Positions 42,406-54,190 of a stretch of 64,000 nucleotides of DNA are shown in pieces. Source of the DNA: Prionace glauca (lineage: Eukaryota > Chordata > Chondrichthyes > Carcharhiniformes > Carcharhinidae). The position numbers were made by a program, and so were the translations under genes. The notes below the pieces were generated by a model that did no database searches, was not told the DNA's origin, and saw only the letters and a list, made by a program, of their open reading frames with translations. The stretch's first letter is position 1. Every line of letters begins with the position of its first letter. The DNA is taken from NCBI GenBank assembly GCA_037974335.1, contig CM075760.1, forward strand, positions 63,432,515-63,496,514, in the 5' to 3' direction.

Positions 42406-43649
42406 CCACGCAATGTTTAGCTAATATGAACTGTAGGGAAAAGCAGTGGGCTTGTATCATAACTGAAATGAGGCAGTAATAATCCAGATTTTAAGAAAGT
42501 TCACTGTTCGAAAAAGTGAGAGGAGGACCATCAGAAGAGAGGGCTTGTATCTCTCTTAACGCCCCAACTTCTATGGACTTTCAGAATGTTATAAGTTTCA
42601 AGCAAATCGCCGAGTTACGAGGGCCAGCGCATCCTTTGAAATAATTCTCATGGAAATATAAACAACGTTGAGTTAGGTCCATTATGTGAGATTAAAAGTG
42701 ATAATTTGTGACAGGTGAATGGCAGAGTTCAGGAAATTTCAGCCACTCCCACTCAAAATTGAATTTGCGTTTCATAACGCCACTGCATGTACAAATACAC
42801 GTATTAAATATACATCTCCAATCTCTAGTCACTATCTCCCACGGGAAAGAGAAATAGAATTCCTGTGCAGTGACTGCTGATAAAATGGCAAACTGACCAG
42901 CCCAGCTCCTGTTGGAAACTTCAATCCCAGACAATTTTTTCCAATATCCACACTTGAGCAAATGGTTCCCAAGTGCAGGCATCCAGCGACTGAACGCTGA
43001 CACATGAGACCAGCGCTGTGAGTCGCCAGCAGATGGTGAAACTGGATCACTATAATCACGTTTACAGTGAAAAAGGTTTTCAGAGTTTTTTTTAAGGGTA
43101 GCAAAAAGTGAATAAAAAGGCGTCTACATATTTTCCAGCAACTTACGGCGTGGAATGGTTATGAATAGAATACTTACTTTGTTATTCCTGCTAATAAAGA
43201 TGTCTATTTTCGACGAATCATTCCATTACGTTCTATTTTATCATGTTAAATACTTGTTCAGAATTCATTCAAAAAATTTATTCATAACTGAAGATAAATC
43301 TATTTTTGTCTGAATTTTTTAACAATTATTTCTTTTCAGACCCTTCACAAACGAAGACCAACGTTGTTTACATTCTGTTCTGTGCATCTTTAATATATGT
43401 ATTTGCTTATTTCACTTTAACACTCCAGTGCATTTGGGGCACGAACTAACTTTGGTCTCTCACACGCTGCAAAATCCACCAGTGTAGTGGAATTTAATGC
43501 GCATTCAGCTGAGGTTTTTTAAATGAATTGTACCAAGTGCATTGTCAAATACTGCCACTGAGTTTTACTAAATGTAAACACTGCCACTCCAACATTCTGT
43601 CTCAAGCTGCTGTCTAGCACCGACCGTATATCCTTGGAAGTTTATTGCT

Positions 43650-43866
43650 AACATTTTGACCAAAGAACAAAGAACAACACCGCATAGGAAACAAGCCCTT
43701 TGAACCAACGAGCTCACGCTGCATTTCAACATTATGAATGCCCTCCTCTACCCATGACCTTTGTCTACAACTATTGGGGAAGATTTTCAACCGCCTTTGC
43801 CGAATAATCCATTCATCCGTGAATCTCTCGTCCAATCTGTTCAATTCACCATTGCTAAATCCAATC
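43650..43866 (-). mobile_element. Degraded SINE, antisense
   Basis: It begins ccaaagaacaaagaacaa, the reverse of the ttgttctttgttct tail seen at 19.55 and 49.19 kb, followed by ggaaacaagccctttgaacc. Confidence 0.5.
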
Positions 43867-44285
43867 ATGAATACTGTGCAAAGGGCGCGGGACTGTTTGG
43901 GCTGAGTGTCGAGCTGAATGGGAGGGTGGAGATGTGGTGAGGTGGGGTGGAATTGTGAAGAGAGTTCACGGGGGTTGAGTTTTGAAATTCATTTCATTGA
44001 GGGAGTTGTGTTGCAGCTGAAGTGAAATGCAAACATTCGCTCAAGCTTACAGAATGGTACAAAACTGGAGGTCAACATGATGTCCAGGCTGGTTCATTAG
44101 TATTAGCTGATTTGAATCCGGATTTTTTCTGGGCTCAATTCATTTTTTAAATTTATTTTTACAATTTCAATTCACGTTTTAATCAGAAATGGTGACACAA
44201 AATATGTCTACACTGTGTATGATTCATTGAGATATCGTTTTGTGCAGAACACGAGATAATCACCCTGTTCTAACGAAAAATATGT

Positions 44286-45181
44286 TTATTCTGTAAGCAA
44301 TTTCACAATTGCAGTAAATGGAGATCTGATCACATTCTTTAGATCCTCTCTGAATTGTGTCTGGGTCACTGCGTAAATGTATGTATTGGTGCAGCAACTC
44401 AGGAGTTGGAGCATAAATCCTAATTCCTGCACAAATGCAGGAATATAAAAATGAATTAAGTTTAAATTATATAATCGTTGACAAAAGGAGAGGATAAGTA
44501 ACACTGACCATAGTAGGATAAAATTTCCTGATAGAGCAAATAGTAAGATAATGGATTTTCTTCTCTTCACTGTCTCTGGGTCCTTTGAACTATCCATACG
44601 CTTGTGGCTCTGAAGTCTCCTGCGGAATTTGGTCGACCCTAGAATGTGTTTAATGGTGAAAACATTCAGCAACAGAATCAACAAAAAAGGAATTAACGGT
44701 GTTAAAATATAATGCAGATTTTCAACCACTCCCCATGCTGCAGAATAGAGGGCATCAACGCCAACATCACAAAAATGGGGAGTATTCTGAATCGCATATC
44801 TATCACCACACATGAAATACCAGAAAATGTTCTTTACACTGAATAGCACACTCACAGTTCCGAGAACTACTGTTGCAGTTTTTTCAGTGCAGTATTTTAT
44901 TTTCAGCTTCTGACAAGTAATAGCCACAAATCGATCAAAGGTGAAAGAGACAGTGAACCAGACAGAGCAATCAGTGACTGCATAAAGCAGCACAGCATGA
45001 ATATTACATATTTTAATATGGTAAATGATTACAAATTCAAACTTAATGGGAATTTGCCTCAAAATGAGATCGATGATAATGACCAGTAGATCCGCTGCTG
45101 ACATGGAAATGAGGTAACGTATCACACTTTTGGAAAGACCACACTTTCCCCGTGACAGGATAAGAATCGTCAATACATTCA
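44286..45181 (-). CDS. GPR139-like G-protein-coupled receptor, exon 2
   Basis: This exon begins after a clear acceptor (ctcttccttacag) with TGAATGTATT and ends at TAA (44286-44288). It carries TM1 end to TM7 plus the C-tail, 298 codons with the shared codon. Landmarks are ILSRGKCGLSKSV (loop 1), SAADLLVII (TM2), CNIHAVLLYAV (TM3 Cys), SFTFDRFVAIT (DRY as DRF), basic loop 3 (KFRRRLQSHKRMDSSKDPETVKRRKS) and NTYIYAV in TM7 (NPxxY as NTxxY). This is the pattern of GPR139/GPR142-like receptors. With exon 1 it gives a 330-residue plasma-membrane receptor of unknown ligand. An AATAAA (44285-44290) overlaps the stop codon. No stop or shift is seen. Confidence 0.87.
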
Positions 45182-45546
45182 CTGTAAGGAAGAGAAACAC
45201 AATTTACTCGTATTTTGGACTGGGCACAAGAGAAACAATCTCTCAGAATCCTTGGTAACAGCTGAAACATTTTTATTAAATCCACCTCGGAATAGACTGA
45301 ATTCACCTATTCTGCTTGAGACAAAGTTCACAGCAGAACAGCTCCGCTATGATGTAACAGGACGCCACATTCACCAATTAATAAAATCTCCAATTTTCTG
45401 CCTTCTTCAGATTTGCATATGGGGGGGAAATGGTGCCAGTAGGTTTGGAGCAAATATTTCTGGTCTGGATGACTCTGCTTTGATTGTGCTGAAGGCTGTG
45501 CAGTTGAAAATGTTAAATCAGCTGATTTGAAATTGATTGTGAATCA

Positions 45547-48500
45547 TAGGTGGCATTCTCTGGGTTGCTGCCTAGTACCAGCAGGGCTAGGAATAACGAG
45601 ATCATGCAGCTGAATGCATGGCTGAGGGATTGGTGTAGGGTAGAGGGCTTTACTTTTGTAGCCCACTGGGACGTATTCATGAGAGAAGGGCAACTGTATG
45701 GGAGGGATGGGGAGAATTTGAATGGGAGAGGGACAAGTGTCTTAGCAGGGAGATTAGCTGGGGTGTTTAGGAATGGTTTAAACTAATAGGGGGTGGGGTG
45801 GGGATGTGACTGATAGCTCATGAGACACTGGGGCTGGGAGTGAGTTGGGTGAAAGGGAAATTATCAGGAAGAAGGAGGTTCCGAGGGACGCTGGTGGGTT
45901 GGACTATGTCTGTTTCAATGCGAGGAGTGTGACAGGAAAAACGGATGAGCTTAGGGCCTTGATGTTTGTGAGGATGTTAGATGTAGTGGCAGTAATGGAG
46001 ACGTGGTTACGTGAAGGTCAGGATTGGCAGCTGAATGTTCCTGGGTATAAGTGTTTTAGGTGTGACAGAGAAGGGTTGAGGAGAGGTGGAGGGGTGGCAC
46101 TGTTAGTAAAGGAGCACATCACAGCAGTGCAGAGGGAAGAAATATGAAGGAGTTAGGGATTGAGTCACTGTGGGTGGAGTTGAGGAATAAAAATGGAGAA
46201 ATTACGATGCTAGGGGTATACTATAGGCCAATCAACAGCCTGAGGTCAGTGGAGGAAGGTATTTGCAGGTTCATTTTGGATAGGTGCAGAAAGACTAAGG
46301 TGGTTGTAGTGGGTGACTTTAATGTACCTGGAGTGAATTGGAGGGTGCCTAGAGCTGGGGGTACGGAGGAAGAGGAGTTTGTAAAATGTGTGTTGGAAGG
46401 GTCCCTAGAGCAGTACGTAATTAGCCCGACTAGGGAGGGGGATATACTGGATTTAGTGTTGGGTAATGAGCCGGGGCAGGTGGTTGAGGTTGAGGTAGGC
46501 GAACATGTGGCTAACAGTGACCACAAGTCCGTCTACTTTAGCATAAAAATGGAAAGGGATGAGTGCTGTCCGAAGGGGAGGGTGCTGAACTGGGGGAAGG
46601 TGAGCTATAGCCGGATTAGGAGGGAGCTGAAGGACACTGATTGGGAGAAACTGTTAGCTGGCAAGTCCACGGTTGGCAAGTGGGAGGCTTTTAAGGGCAA
46701 ACTGAAAATGTTGCAGGAAAGGCATGTTCCGGTTAAGCGGAAGGATGGGGAAGGTAGGATTAGAGAGCCGTGGATTACAGGAGGTATCGAAGACTTGGTC
46801 AGGAAGAAGAGGGAGGCATATGTTAGGTCAAAACAACTGGGTACGGAGAGTGCGCTGGAGAAATATAGAGAGAGTAGGAGGGAGCTAAAAAGGGGAGTTA
46901 GAAGGGCGACGAGAGGGCATGAAATGGCTTTGGCTGGTAGGATTAAGGAAAATCCAAAAGCGTTTTACTCCTATATTAGGAGCAAGAGAGTAGTTAGAGG
47001 GAAAATTGGTCCTCTTAGGGACAAAGGAGGGGAGTTATGGATCGAGTCGGAGGGAATTGGGGAGATCCTGAATGAATACTTTGCGTCGGTATTCACGAAG
47101 GAGAGGGGTTCGGTATCATGTAGTGTCTTGGAGGGAGCTGTAGATCAGTGGCAGGAAATATCCATTACGAGGGAGGAAGTGCTAGGGCTTTTAGGTAGCA
47201 TAAAAAACGGATAAAGCTCCAGGGCCTGATGGTATTTATCCTCGGCTGCTTAGGGAGATGAAAGATGAAATTGCTGGGCCTCTGACGCAAATCTTTGTCT
47301 CTTCTTTGGACACAGGTGAGGTCCCAGAAGACTGGAGGGTAGTTATTGTTGTACCACTGTTTAAAAAAGGTAGTAGGGATAAACCTGGTAATTATAGACC
47401 AGTGAGTTTGACATCGGTGGTAGGAAAATTATTGGAAAAAGTACTTAGGGGTAGGATGTATGAGCATTTGGAGCGTTGCGATCTGATTAGGGATACGCAA
47501 CATGGGTTTGTTAGGGGGAGGTCTTGCCTTACGAATCTGGCAGAATTCTTTGAGGAGGTGACAAAAACCATGGGCGAGCCGTTGATGTCATCTATATGGA
47601 TTTCAGTAAGGCGTTTGACAAAGTCCCTCACGGTAGGCTGGTTGAAAAGGTTAAGGCACATGGAATACAAGGACAGGTAGCTAGGTGGATTGAAAACTGG
47701 CTGGGCAATAGGAGGCAGAGAGTAGTTGTGGAGGGGACCTTTTCGGGCTGGAGGCCAGTCACCAGTGGTGTGCCGCAGGGCTCAGTACTGGGACCTCTCC
47801 TCTTTGTAGTCTACATAAATGACTTGGAAGAGAGCGTACGTGGTGTGATCAGCAAGTTTGCAGATGACACCAAGATGGCAGGATTGGCAGATACCGAGGA
47901 GGAATGTCAGGTGACACAGCAGGATATAGATAGGTTGGTATATTGGGCAGATAGGTGGCAGATGGAATTTAATCCTGACAATTGCGAGGTGATGCATTTT
48001 GGAAGGAATAATGCAGAGAGGAGCTACGTGATAAAAGGTAGACCGATTAGGAGTATAGAAATACAGAGGGACCTGGGAGTGCAGGTTCACAAGTCTATGA
48101 AGGTGGCGGCACAAACAGAGAAGGTTGTGAGGAAAGCTTATGGAATGCTAGCCTTTATAGGAAGGGGTATAGAGAATAGGAGCTGCCGTCTAATGCTTCA
48201 GTTGTACAGAATGTTGGTTAGTCCGCATTTGGAGTACTGCGTCCAATTCTGGTCACCTTACTACCGGAAGGACGTGGAGACTCTGGGGAGAGTGCAGGGG
48301 AGGTTTACCAGGATGGAAGGACTGAGTTACGAGGAAAGGTTGGAGAAACTGGGACTCTTCTCCTTGGAAAGACGGAGATTAAGGGGGGACATGATAGAGG
48401 TATATAAAACACTGAAGGGAATAGATAGAGTCAATAGTGGTAGGCTGTTCTCTAGATTGGGGACAATTATGAGAGGTCACGATCTAAGGGTGAGGGGGGA

Positions 48501-48720
48501 GAAGTATAATTTGGATGTGAGAGGAAGGTTTTTCACGCAGAGGGTCGTGGGGGTATGGAACGCGCTACCGAGTAGGGTGGTGGAGGCAGGCACGTTGGAC
48601 TCGTTTAAGGTTTACTTAGATAGACACATGAGCGAAAAAAGGATGGAGGGTTATAGTAGAGAGTACTAAATAGGGTCAGAGCCTCAGGACGACAACGGAA
48701 ATGTAGAATTACATGTTAAC
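45547..48720 (+). mobile_element. CR1-clade LINE (copy B), nearly complete ORF2
   Basis: The 5' part (about 45547-45786) encodes the tail of ORF1, a likely SGNH-esterase C-terminus (NAWLRDWCRVEGF...GRDGENLNGRGTSVLAGRLA). ORF2 begins near 45845 with an APE endonuclease (NARSVTGK, METWL, YYRP, VVVGDFNVPGVNW, SDHKSV), then a linker, the reverse transcriptase (NYRPVSLTSVVGK, QHGFVRGRSCLTNL, DFSKAFDKVPHGRL, SGVPQGSVLGPLLF, KFADDTKMAG) and the CR1 tail to the stop near 48669. Three frameshifts interrupt ORF2, near 46144, 47205 and 47575. It is truncated within ORF1. It lies in antisense inside the only intron of the receptor gene. Confidence 0.92.
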
Positions 48721-48889
48721 GTTTTCGTCTTTTTATTCCGCAGGTGTTGGTCCACCTTGTTGTCAAACGAGGGGCATGCACATGGTGGGTCGTGCCTGGG
48801 CTACTCTTGGAGGTTCCGGGAGTGGCCTAGTACTTCGTGTCGGTGTGTGTGCTTAATCCTGGACCGGTAGAAGGGCGCCGTAACAGCTC

Positions 48890-49195
48890 AGTGACTAGCA
48901 CTGCTGGCTGTGCAGGCACATGGATTTGGGCCTGTGTCTGTGGGAGTTTGGGCATTCTCCCTGTGGATGCATAGGTTTCCTCCGGGCACTCCGGTTTCCT
49001 CCCACACCCCAAAGATGTGCTCTTAGGCTGATTGGTGTCCCAAATTAACACTATTCTGCCCTGAATCTGGCTAAGTTACAGGTTCCACTGACATACACAC
49101 AGGGCAGGGTAGAATAGGTGTAGGAGGATGCGACGGCGCCGGTTCGTTGGGCCGAAGGGCCTGTTTCCCGTGCTGGGTTCTTTTTTGTTCTTTAT
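48890..49195 (+). mobile_element. SINE-like segment behind LINE copy B
   Basis: It has ggcacatggatttgggcctgtgtc followed by the SINE core and ends gggcctgtttcccgtgctggg..ttttgttcttt. It has the same architecture as the segment behind copy A at 19265-19557. Confidence 0.75.
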
Positions 49196-49396
49196 AATAC
49201 TGGAAATCATGTTACATAACGACGACCGTAAAGTGGAAAGATTGAAAGTGAATGTCAGGTAGTATGAGGATAGCTGTGTGGCAACGAGAAATGTTTCCAG
49301 TGCATTCACAGCAACAAACCATGAAGGTTACACAGAATGATATCAATAACTGGATAACATAGACAAGGACAATGAACACAGAGAAATATGACTTAC

Positions 49397-49493
49397 CAGT
49401 GACACCAACTACAGCAAGGACCGGGTAGTAAATCCTTTGGATGTCATAAAATACCCAAACAATGCGAAGCTCAAGTGGTATAGTCCAGAACAT
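49397..49493 (-). CDS. GPR139-like receptor, exon 1
   Basis: The ATG at 49491-49493 opens MFWTIPLELRIVWVFYDIQR followed by IYYPVLAVVGVT and ends at donor GTAAGT (49391-49396). The last base joins exon 2 in phase to give GVT-V-NVLTILILSRGKCGLSK, the expected TM1/loop 1 of this family. The segment is the N-terminus and first part of TM1. The intron is about 4.2 kb. Confidence 0.85.
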
Positions 49494-49839
49494 GGCTCTG
49501 AAATTCAATGATCGCTGACTGTACTAGAGTCAACTCCCAATTAAACAATATTGCACAGACAGTGAAAATTCCTATTTATAAATCTTCTAATGTCCCCATT
49601 GGAACAATTAAACCGTGTGCTGAGGGACATGAATCACAGTCTCTGAACAAACAAGATGACTTCATCTTTTCTTGTAAATTACATGGTTATTGTCCTTTTT
49701 ACACATGCTAAAACAATCCGAATGAAGGCAAACATTTTGGTTCATGCACCTTGGCAAAAAAAAAGAACATGGATTTACAATGTGTTGCTGAACTGAAGAG
49801 AGTTGAAACCGTTGTGAGTATTGCTGTCACACATTGTCA

Positions 49840-50520
49840 GCCTATCCGTTTTCCAACAGATCTCTAAAGACAGATAAGTCAACACCGGGAACAAAATAGT
49901 GAGGCTGAAATCATTTTGTTTGCAAGAACACATAACAGAATGGTTGTCAATAAATACTTACATATTAAATGTTCTTCATTTGAAACACATGAACTGTTTG
50001 GTGTTTCTATGCATTCGTGGAAGGCAGAGATGGGCTGAAGGTTATCACTGGGAAAACTGAAGGGGAATTGCTAAAAGAGATAATTTCTCCAAAGGGGGTT
50101 ATTAGAAAATGGAATATTTAAAATAAATAAACATGCAAAAGTGTATGATGCTTCTTTGATTTAGAACCATAGAATTCTTAGAGTTCAGAGAAAAAGGACG
50201 ACTGGCCCAATGAGTCTGCATCCCACCCATGTCCTCCGCTCTGCCCTATTTCCGTTAGCCCCACACATTTACCATGGCTAATCCACATACTCTCAGGGAA
50301 AATAACGGGCAAATTTGCATGGCCAATCCAACTAATATGATCTGTTATAATATAAATGAGGGACGGGTTTTGTGCAGTAACACAGAGACAGAGCCGAATG
50401 CACCAGATATCGATACAGCACCTATACTAATATGAATGCAGACTGGGTCCAGTTCAGTCATTACTGAGAGAGTGTATACAGTATATTACTAACCAGCGTG
50501 GTGTTTTCCCATCTAAATAG
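49840..50520 (+). repeat. Direct duplication, copy 1
   Basis: It matches 53530-54190 across blocks such as gtcaataaata.ttacatattaaatg, ggaaggcagagatgggctgaaggttat and aactgaaggggaattgctaaaagag. It lies upstream of receptor exon 1. It includes an antisense SINE piece (50163-50335) present in both copies, so the SINE predates the duplication. Confidence 0.8.
50163..50335 (-). mobile_element. Degraded SINE, antisense
   Basis: accatagaattc..agttcagag and ..ccaatgagtctgca..cccac..., then ..gggcaaatttgcatggccaatccaac. Its twin is at 53855-54010. Confidence 0.6.
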
Positions 50521-50673
50521 AGACATGACATACTCAGTTTTGACAAAGACAAGGTCTTTGTGAAGGATAAAAAATGAAAGATAAACTTGCATTTGGTGAA
50601 TACAAAGTCCGAAATACAATAAAAAGCAGGTGATTCATGGATAAATGAACATTATAAAGGCCTTTCATCAGTT

Positions 50674-50744
50674 TCTCTGGTGGTCTAGTGGTTAGCATTC
50701 GGCACTCTCAGCGCTACAGCCCGGGTTCGATTCCTGGTCAGGAA
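50674..50744 (+). tRNA. tRNA-Glu(CTC)-like pseudogene
   Basis: The A box (tggtctagtggttagcat) and B box (ggttcgattcc) are perfect and the anticodon loop reads CTCTCAG with anticodon CTC. The anticodon stem (CGGCA/CGCTA) has two mismatches and the acceptor stem one. Probably a dead copy. 50745-51342 shows nothing recognised. Confidence 0.6.
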
Positions 50745-51342
50745 GTGTATATTCATTGCTGTACAACAATCCTGTTTTACTTCCAGGTCTGCAACTGTCA
50801 GGATGAATAGTAGGGAGATTTCCTTGTTTGTGTTTGAATTGGAAAGGTCACATGTAAAGAAGCAAAACGAAAATAAGAGAGCAATAGGCTGGGAAGTGCT
50901 GATGACATAAAATGCTGATACAGGTTAAAATCTGGCTGTTAATGGGGGAAAAATTATTGTTTCTACTGACACAAATATCACGCAGGTTTGTCTCCAAATC
51001 TCTGCTTCAATGACAAGAAAACTTTTAATTGAATGAAACAGTAAAGTCTCCCACCCTTAGTGAAATGGAGGCAGTTTTCACTCAGAAAGCAGTCACTGTG
51101 AGTTTAACAATGTGGGAAGGAGAAAGACTCAGTTTGAGCGGTGACATTGCGGGAGGAATGGAGAGTTGGAGTTCACCCAGAAAAGCAGCAAAGTTTCAAA
51201 TCAATGTCGTCCAACGTTGGATGGTCCATTAACGTTGATAATTTAATGTTATTCAGCAGAATCACCGCAGGATGGTGTATCACACATTGATGCTAATACT
51301 TTGAATGGAGTGAATTGCAGTGACATTGAATGCAGTCGAAAG

Positions 51343-51624
51343 GACAGCGCGGTAGCACAGTGATTAGCACTGATGTCTCACAGCGCCAGGGACTCAGGCC
51401 CTCGGGTCACCGTCTGTGCGGAGTTTGCACGTTCTCCCCGTGCCTCCGTGGGTTTCCTCCGGGTGTTCCGCTTTCAAAGAGACGTGGGTTAGTTTGATTG
51501 GCCATGCTAAATTGGTCCGAGTGTCAGAGGGATCAGAAGGGTAAATATGTGGGTTTACGGGGAATAGGGCGTGGGTGGGATTGTTGTGGGTGCGGACTCG
51601 AGGGGCCGAATGGCCTCCTTCCGA
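51343..51624 (+). mobile_element. tRNA-derived SINE
   Basis: The head (gcggtagcacagtgattagcac), core and ggccgaatggcctccttcc tail are present; the final ctatga is lost. Confidence 0.85.
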
Positions 51625-52020
51625 ACGAATCAAAAGAGGTAATGCAAATATACATTGTTTTGGTTGAAACAACATGTCAACTAAATGTATTTTCACTGCC
51701 ATGTAAAAGCGGACCTGACATCTGCACTGAAATGTGATGAGGTTGGAAAAACTCAGGACGTTACATGGCATGTGTGCATAAGGAAACAAAGATAAACCTT
51801 CACCTCCATCACCTTTCATTAACATCGGGAATGTTTAGAAATAGAGGAAGTTTTTAAAAAGTGAAATCCAACAAGCAGGAAATCGAACAACATCTGGCAG
51901 GGTGGAAATTACGATCGGTATTTGGCCTGTTGCAGCTTGTGTGAATTGATGTTTGAAGACAGTGCGAGACAAAACGCGGATCCCATTAGCAGAGAGCACA
52001 GAAAACCAGCAAGGGGATGC

Positions 52021-52073
52021 TGCCGAAACCCGGGATTGAACCAGGGACCTTCAGTCTAACGCTTTCCCAACTG
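52021..52073 (-). pseudogene. tRNA-Phe fragment
   Basis: On the minus strand, cagttgggaaagcgttagac-tgaaggtccctggttcaatccc-gggtttcggca is a tRNA-Phe 3' part. About 8 nt of the anticodon arm and the 5' acceptor strand are missing. It directly adjoins the 84-bp array. Confidence 0.7.
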
Positions 52074-52076
52074 GTT

Positions 52077-52750
52077 CAGGTTCCAGTCTGACTCCGGGCC
52101 CAGCTGTCTCTGTCAGTGATACACTGGGGCCAGTCATTCACATTGTAATGTTCTAATTCTCAGGTCCCAGTCTAACTCCGGGCCCAGCTGTCTCTGTCAG
52201 TGATACACTGGGGCCAGTCATTCACATTGTAATGTTCTAATTCTCAGGTCCCAGTCTGACTCCGGGCCCAGCTGTCTCTGTCAGTGATACACTGGGGCCA
52301 GTCATTCACATTGTAATGTTCTAATTCTCAGGTTCCAGTCTGACTCCGGGCCCAGCTGTCTCTGTCAGTGATACACTGGGGCCAGTCATTCACATTGTAA
52401 TGTTCTAATTCTCAGGTCCCAGCCTGACTCCGGGCCCAGCTGTCTCTGTCAGTGATACACTGGGGCCAGTCATTCACATTGTAATGTTCTAATTCTCAGA
52501 TCCCAGTCTGACTCCGGGCCCAGCTGTCTCTGTCAGTGATACACTGGGGCCAGTCATTCACATTGTAATGTTCTAATTCTCAGGTCCCAGTCTGACTCCG
52601 GGCCCAGCTGTCTCTGTCAGTGATACACTGGGGCCCGTCATTCACATTGTAATGTTCTAATTCTCAGGTCCTAGTCTTACTCCGGGCCCAGCTGTCTCTG
52701 TCAGTGATACACTGGAGCCAGTCATTCAAATTATAATGTTCTAATTCTCT
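52077..52750 (+). repeat. 84-bp tandem array, 8 units
   Basis: Each unit starts near caggt(t/c)ccagtctgactccg, contains ctgtctctgtcagtgataca, and ends aatgttctaattct. Units differ by a few bases; unit 8 (ggagccagtcattcaaatta) is the most distinct and matches the single unit at 57870-57960 on the other strand. Confidence 0.95.
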
Positions 52751-53425
52751 ATGATTATTTTTGGAAACCGTTACCCAATCCGTTGTGAATTCGAACCTGC
52801 ATCAGATTTTGCTGCATTTGACCCCTGTCTGTCATTATTGGACAAATCACTTTTTCTAGAATGATCACACGCACAAAAACTGTTTATGTAAATGTTATAT
52901 CATGTTCTGTCTCTCTTACTCTGGATAACTCATACGTTGATTTACGTGATTCTCCCAGCCAGTTTATGTCATCATTGCGCGAGCATATCTGTCTATATTA
53001 GATTAGATTCTTCTTCTGTTGTTGGAGCATTATGTTTAATCATTTATAGGGTGTGGGCAGCACTGACATCTGTTGCCCTTCTCTGATTGCCCCTGACAAT
53101 GTGGTGATGAGCTGCTATCTTGAATCACTGCAGTCCTTGTTCACCAGGTGATATCACTGTTTATATCACATAAGGTCTGGCCATTCTTATGATGCACCTG
53201 ATCCTGATTCATCGCATTACGTAGACTGTACAATCTATACACAGTAGAAAATATTTAAGATGGTTACCATGGAATTGGTGAAGGTAACGGTTAAACAGAA
53301 ATATTGTTCCTTATCTGGAGAGTGGCAGATGTTTCAATCCTTTGCATCAATAGAAATAAGTCTGAGAATTACAGGTGTGATTATCTCCTGTCGGCTATAT
53401 ATCCAGGCTCATTTTCGCCATCATT
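52666..53425 (+). repeat. Inverted duplication, left arm
   Basis: It is the reverse complement of 57215-57962 with moderate divergence. Shared text includes atcactgtttatatcataag-type, gtgcatcataag/cttatgatgcac and ggttaccatggaattggtga. It includes a short piece of the 60.2-kb dispersed repeat (53040-53140). Confidence 0.8.
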
Positions 53426-53529
53426 TTCACAAATCAGCACACAATTGAGTCGTACATCAGGAAGTTTATTGAGACACTGAGAAGATCAATTTTCGGAATC
53501 TCCTCGTCATTCGAGATGTGATTTATTCA

Positions 53530-54190
53530 TTTTCCAACAGACCTCTAAACACAGATAAGTTAACGCCAGGAACAAAACAGTGAGGCTGTAATCATGCTTA
53601 ACGCATGAGCAAACAACAGACTGGTTGTCAATAAATAGTTACATATTAAATGCTCTTCAGGTGAAATACATGAACTCTTTGGTGTTTTCATGCATTCATG
53701 GAAGGCAGAGATGGGCTGAAGGTTATGGTTGGGAAAACTGAAGGGGAATTGCTAAAAGAGATCATTTCTCCAAAGGTGGGTATTAGAAAACAGAATATTT
53801 GAAATAAATAAGCACGCAAATGTCTGTGATGTTTCTTGGACATAGAACCATCGAATTCCTACAGTTCAGAAACACAAATCTTGTCCACCGCGTCTGTGTC
53901 CCACCCAGCTTCTCCCCTCTGCCCTATCCCCGTTAGCCCCACACAGTTACCATGGCTAATCCACATATTCTAAGGGAAAATAACGGACAATTTTGCATGG
54001 TCAATTCAACTAATATGATCTGTTGTAATATAAACAAGGGACGGGTTTTGTGCAGTGATACGGAGACAGTCGAGTGCACAAGATATCGGTACAGCACCTG
54101 TACTAATGTGAATGCAGACTGGGCCCAGTTCAGTCATTATTGAGAGAGTGTACACAGTATATTACTAACCAGCGTGGTGTTTTCTGATAT
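53530..54190 (+). repeat. Direct duplication, copy 2
   Basis: It is the partner of 49840-50520. A third, weaker relative lies at 59625-59745 (gggctgaagattatcacta.. type). Confidence 0.8.
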
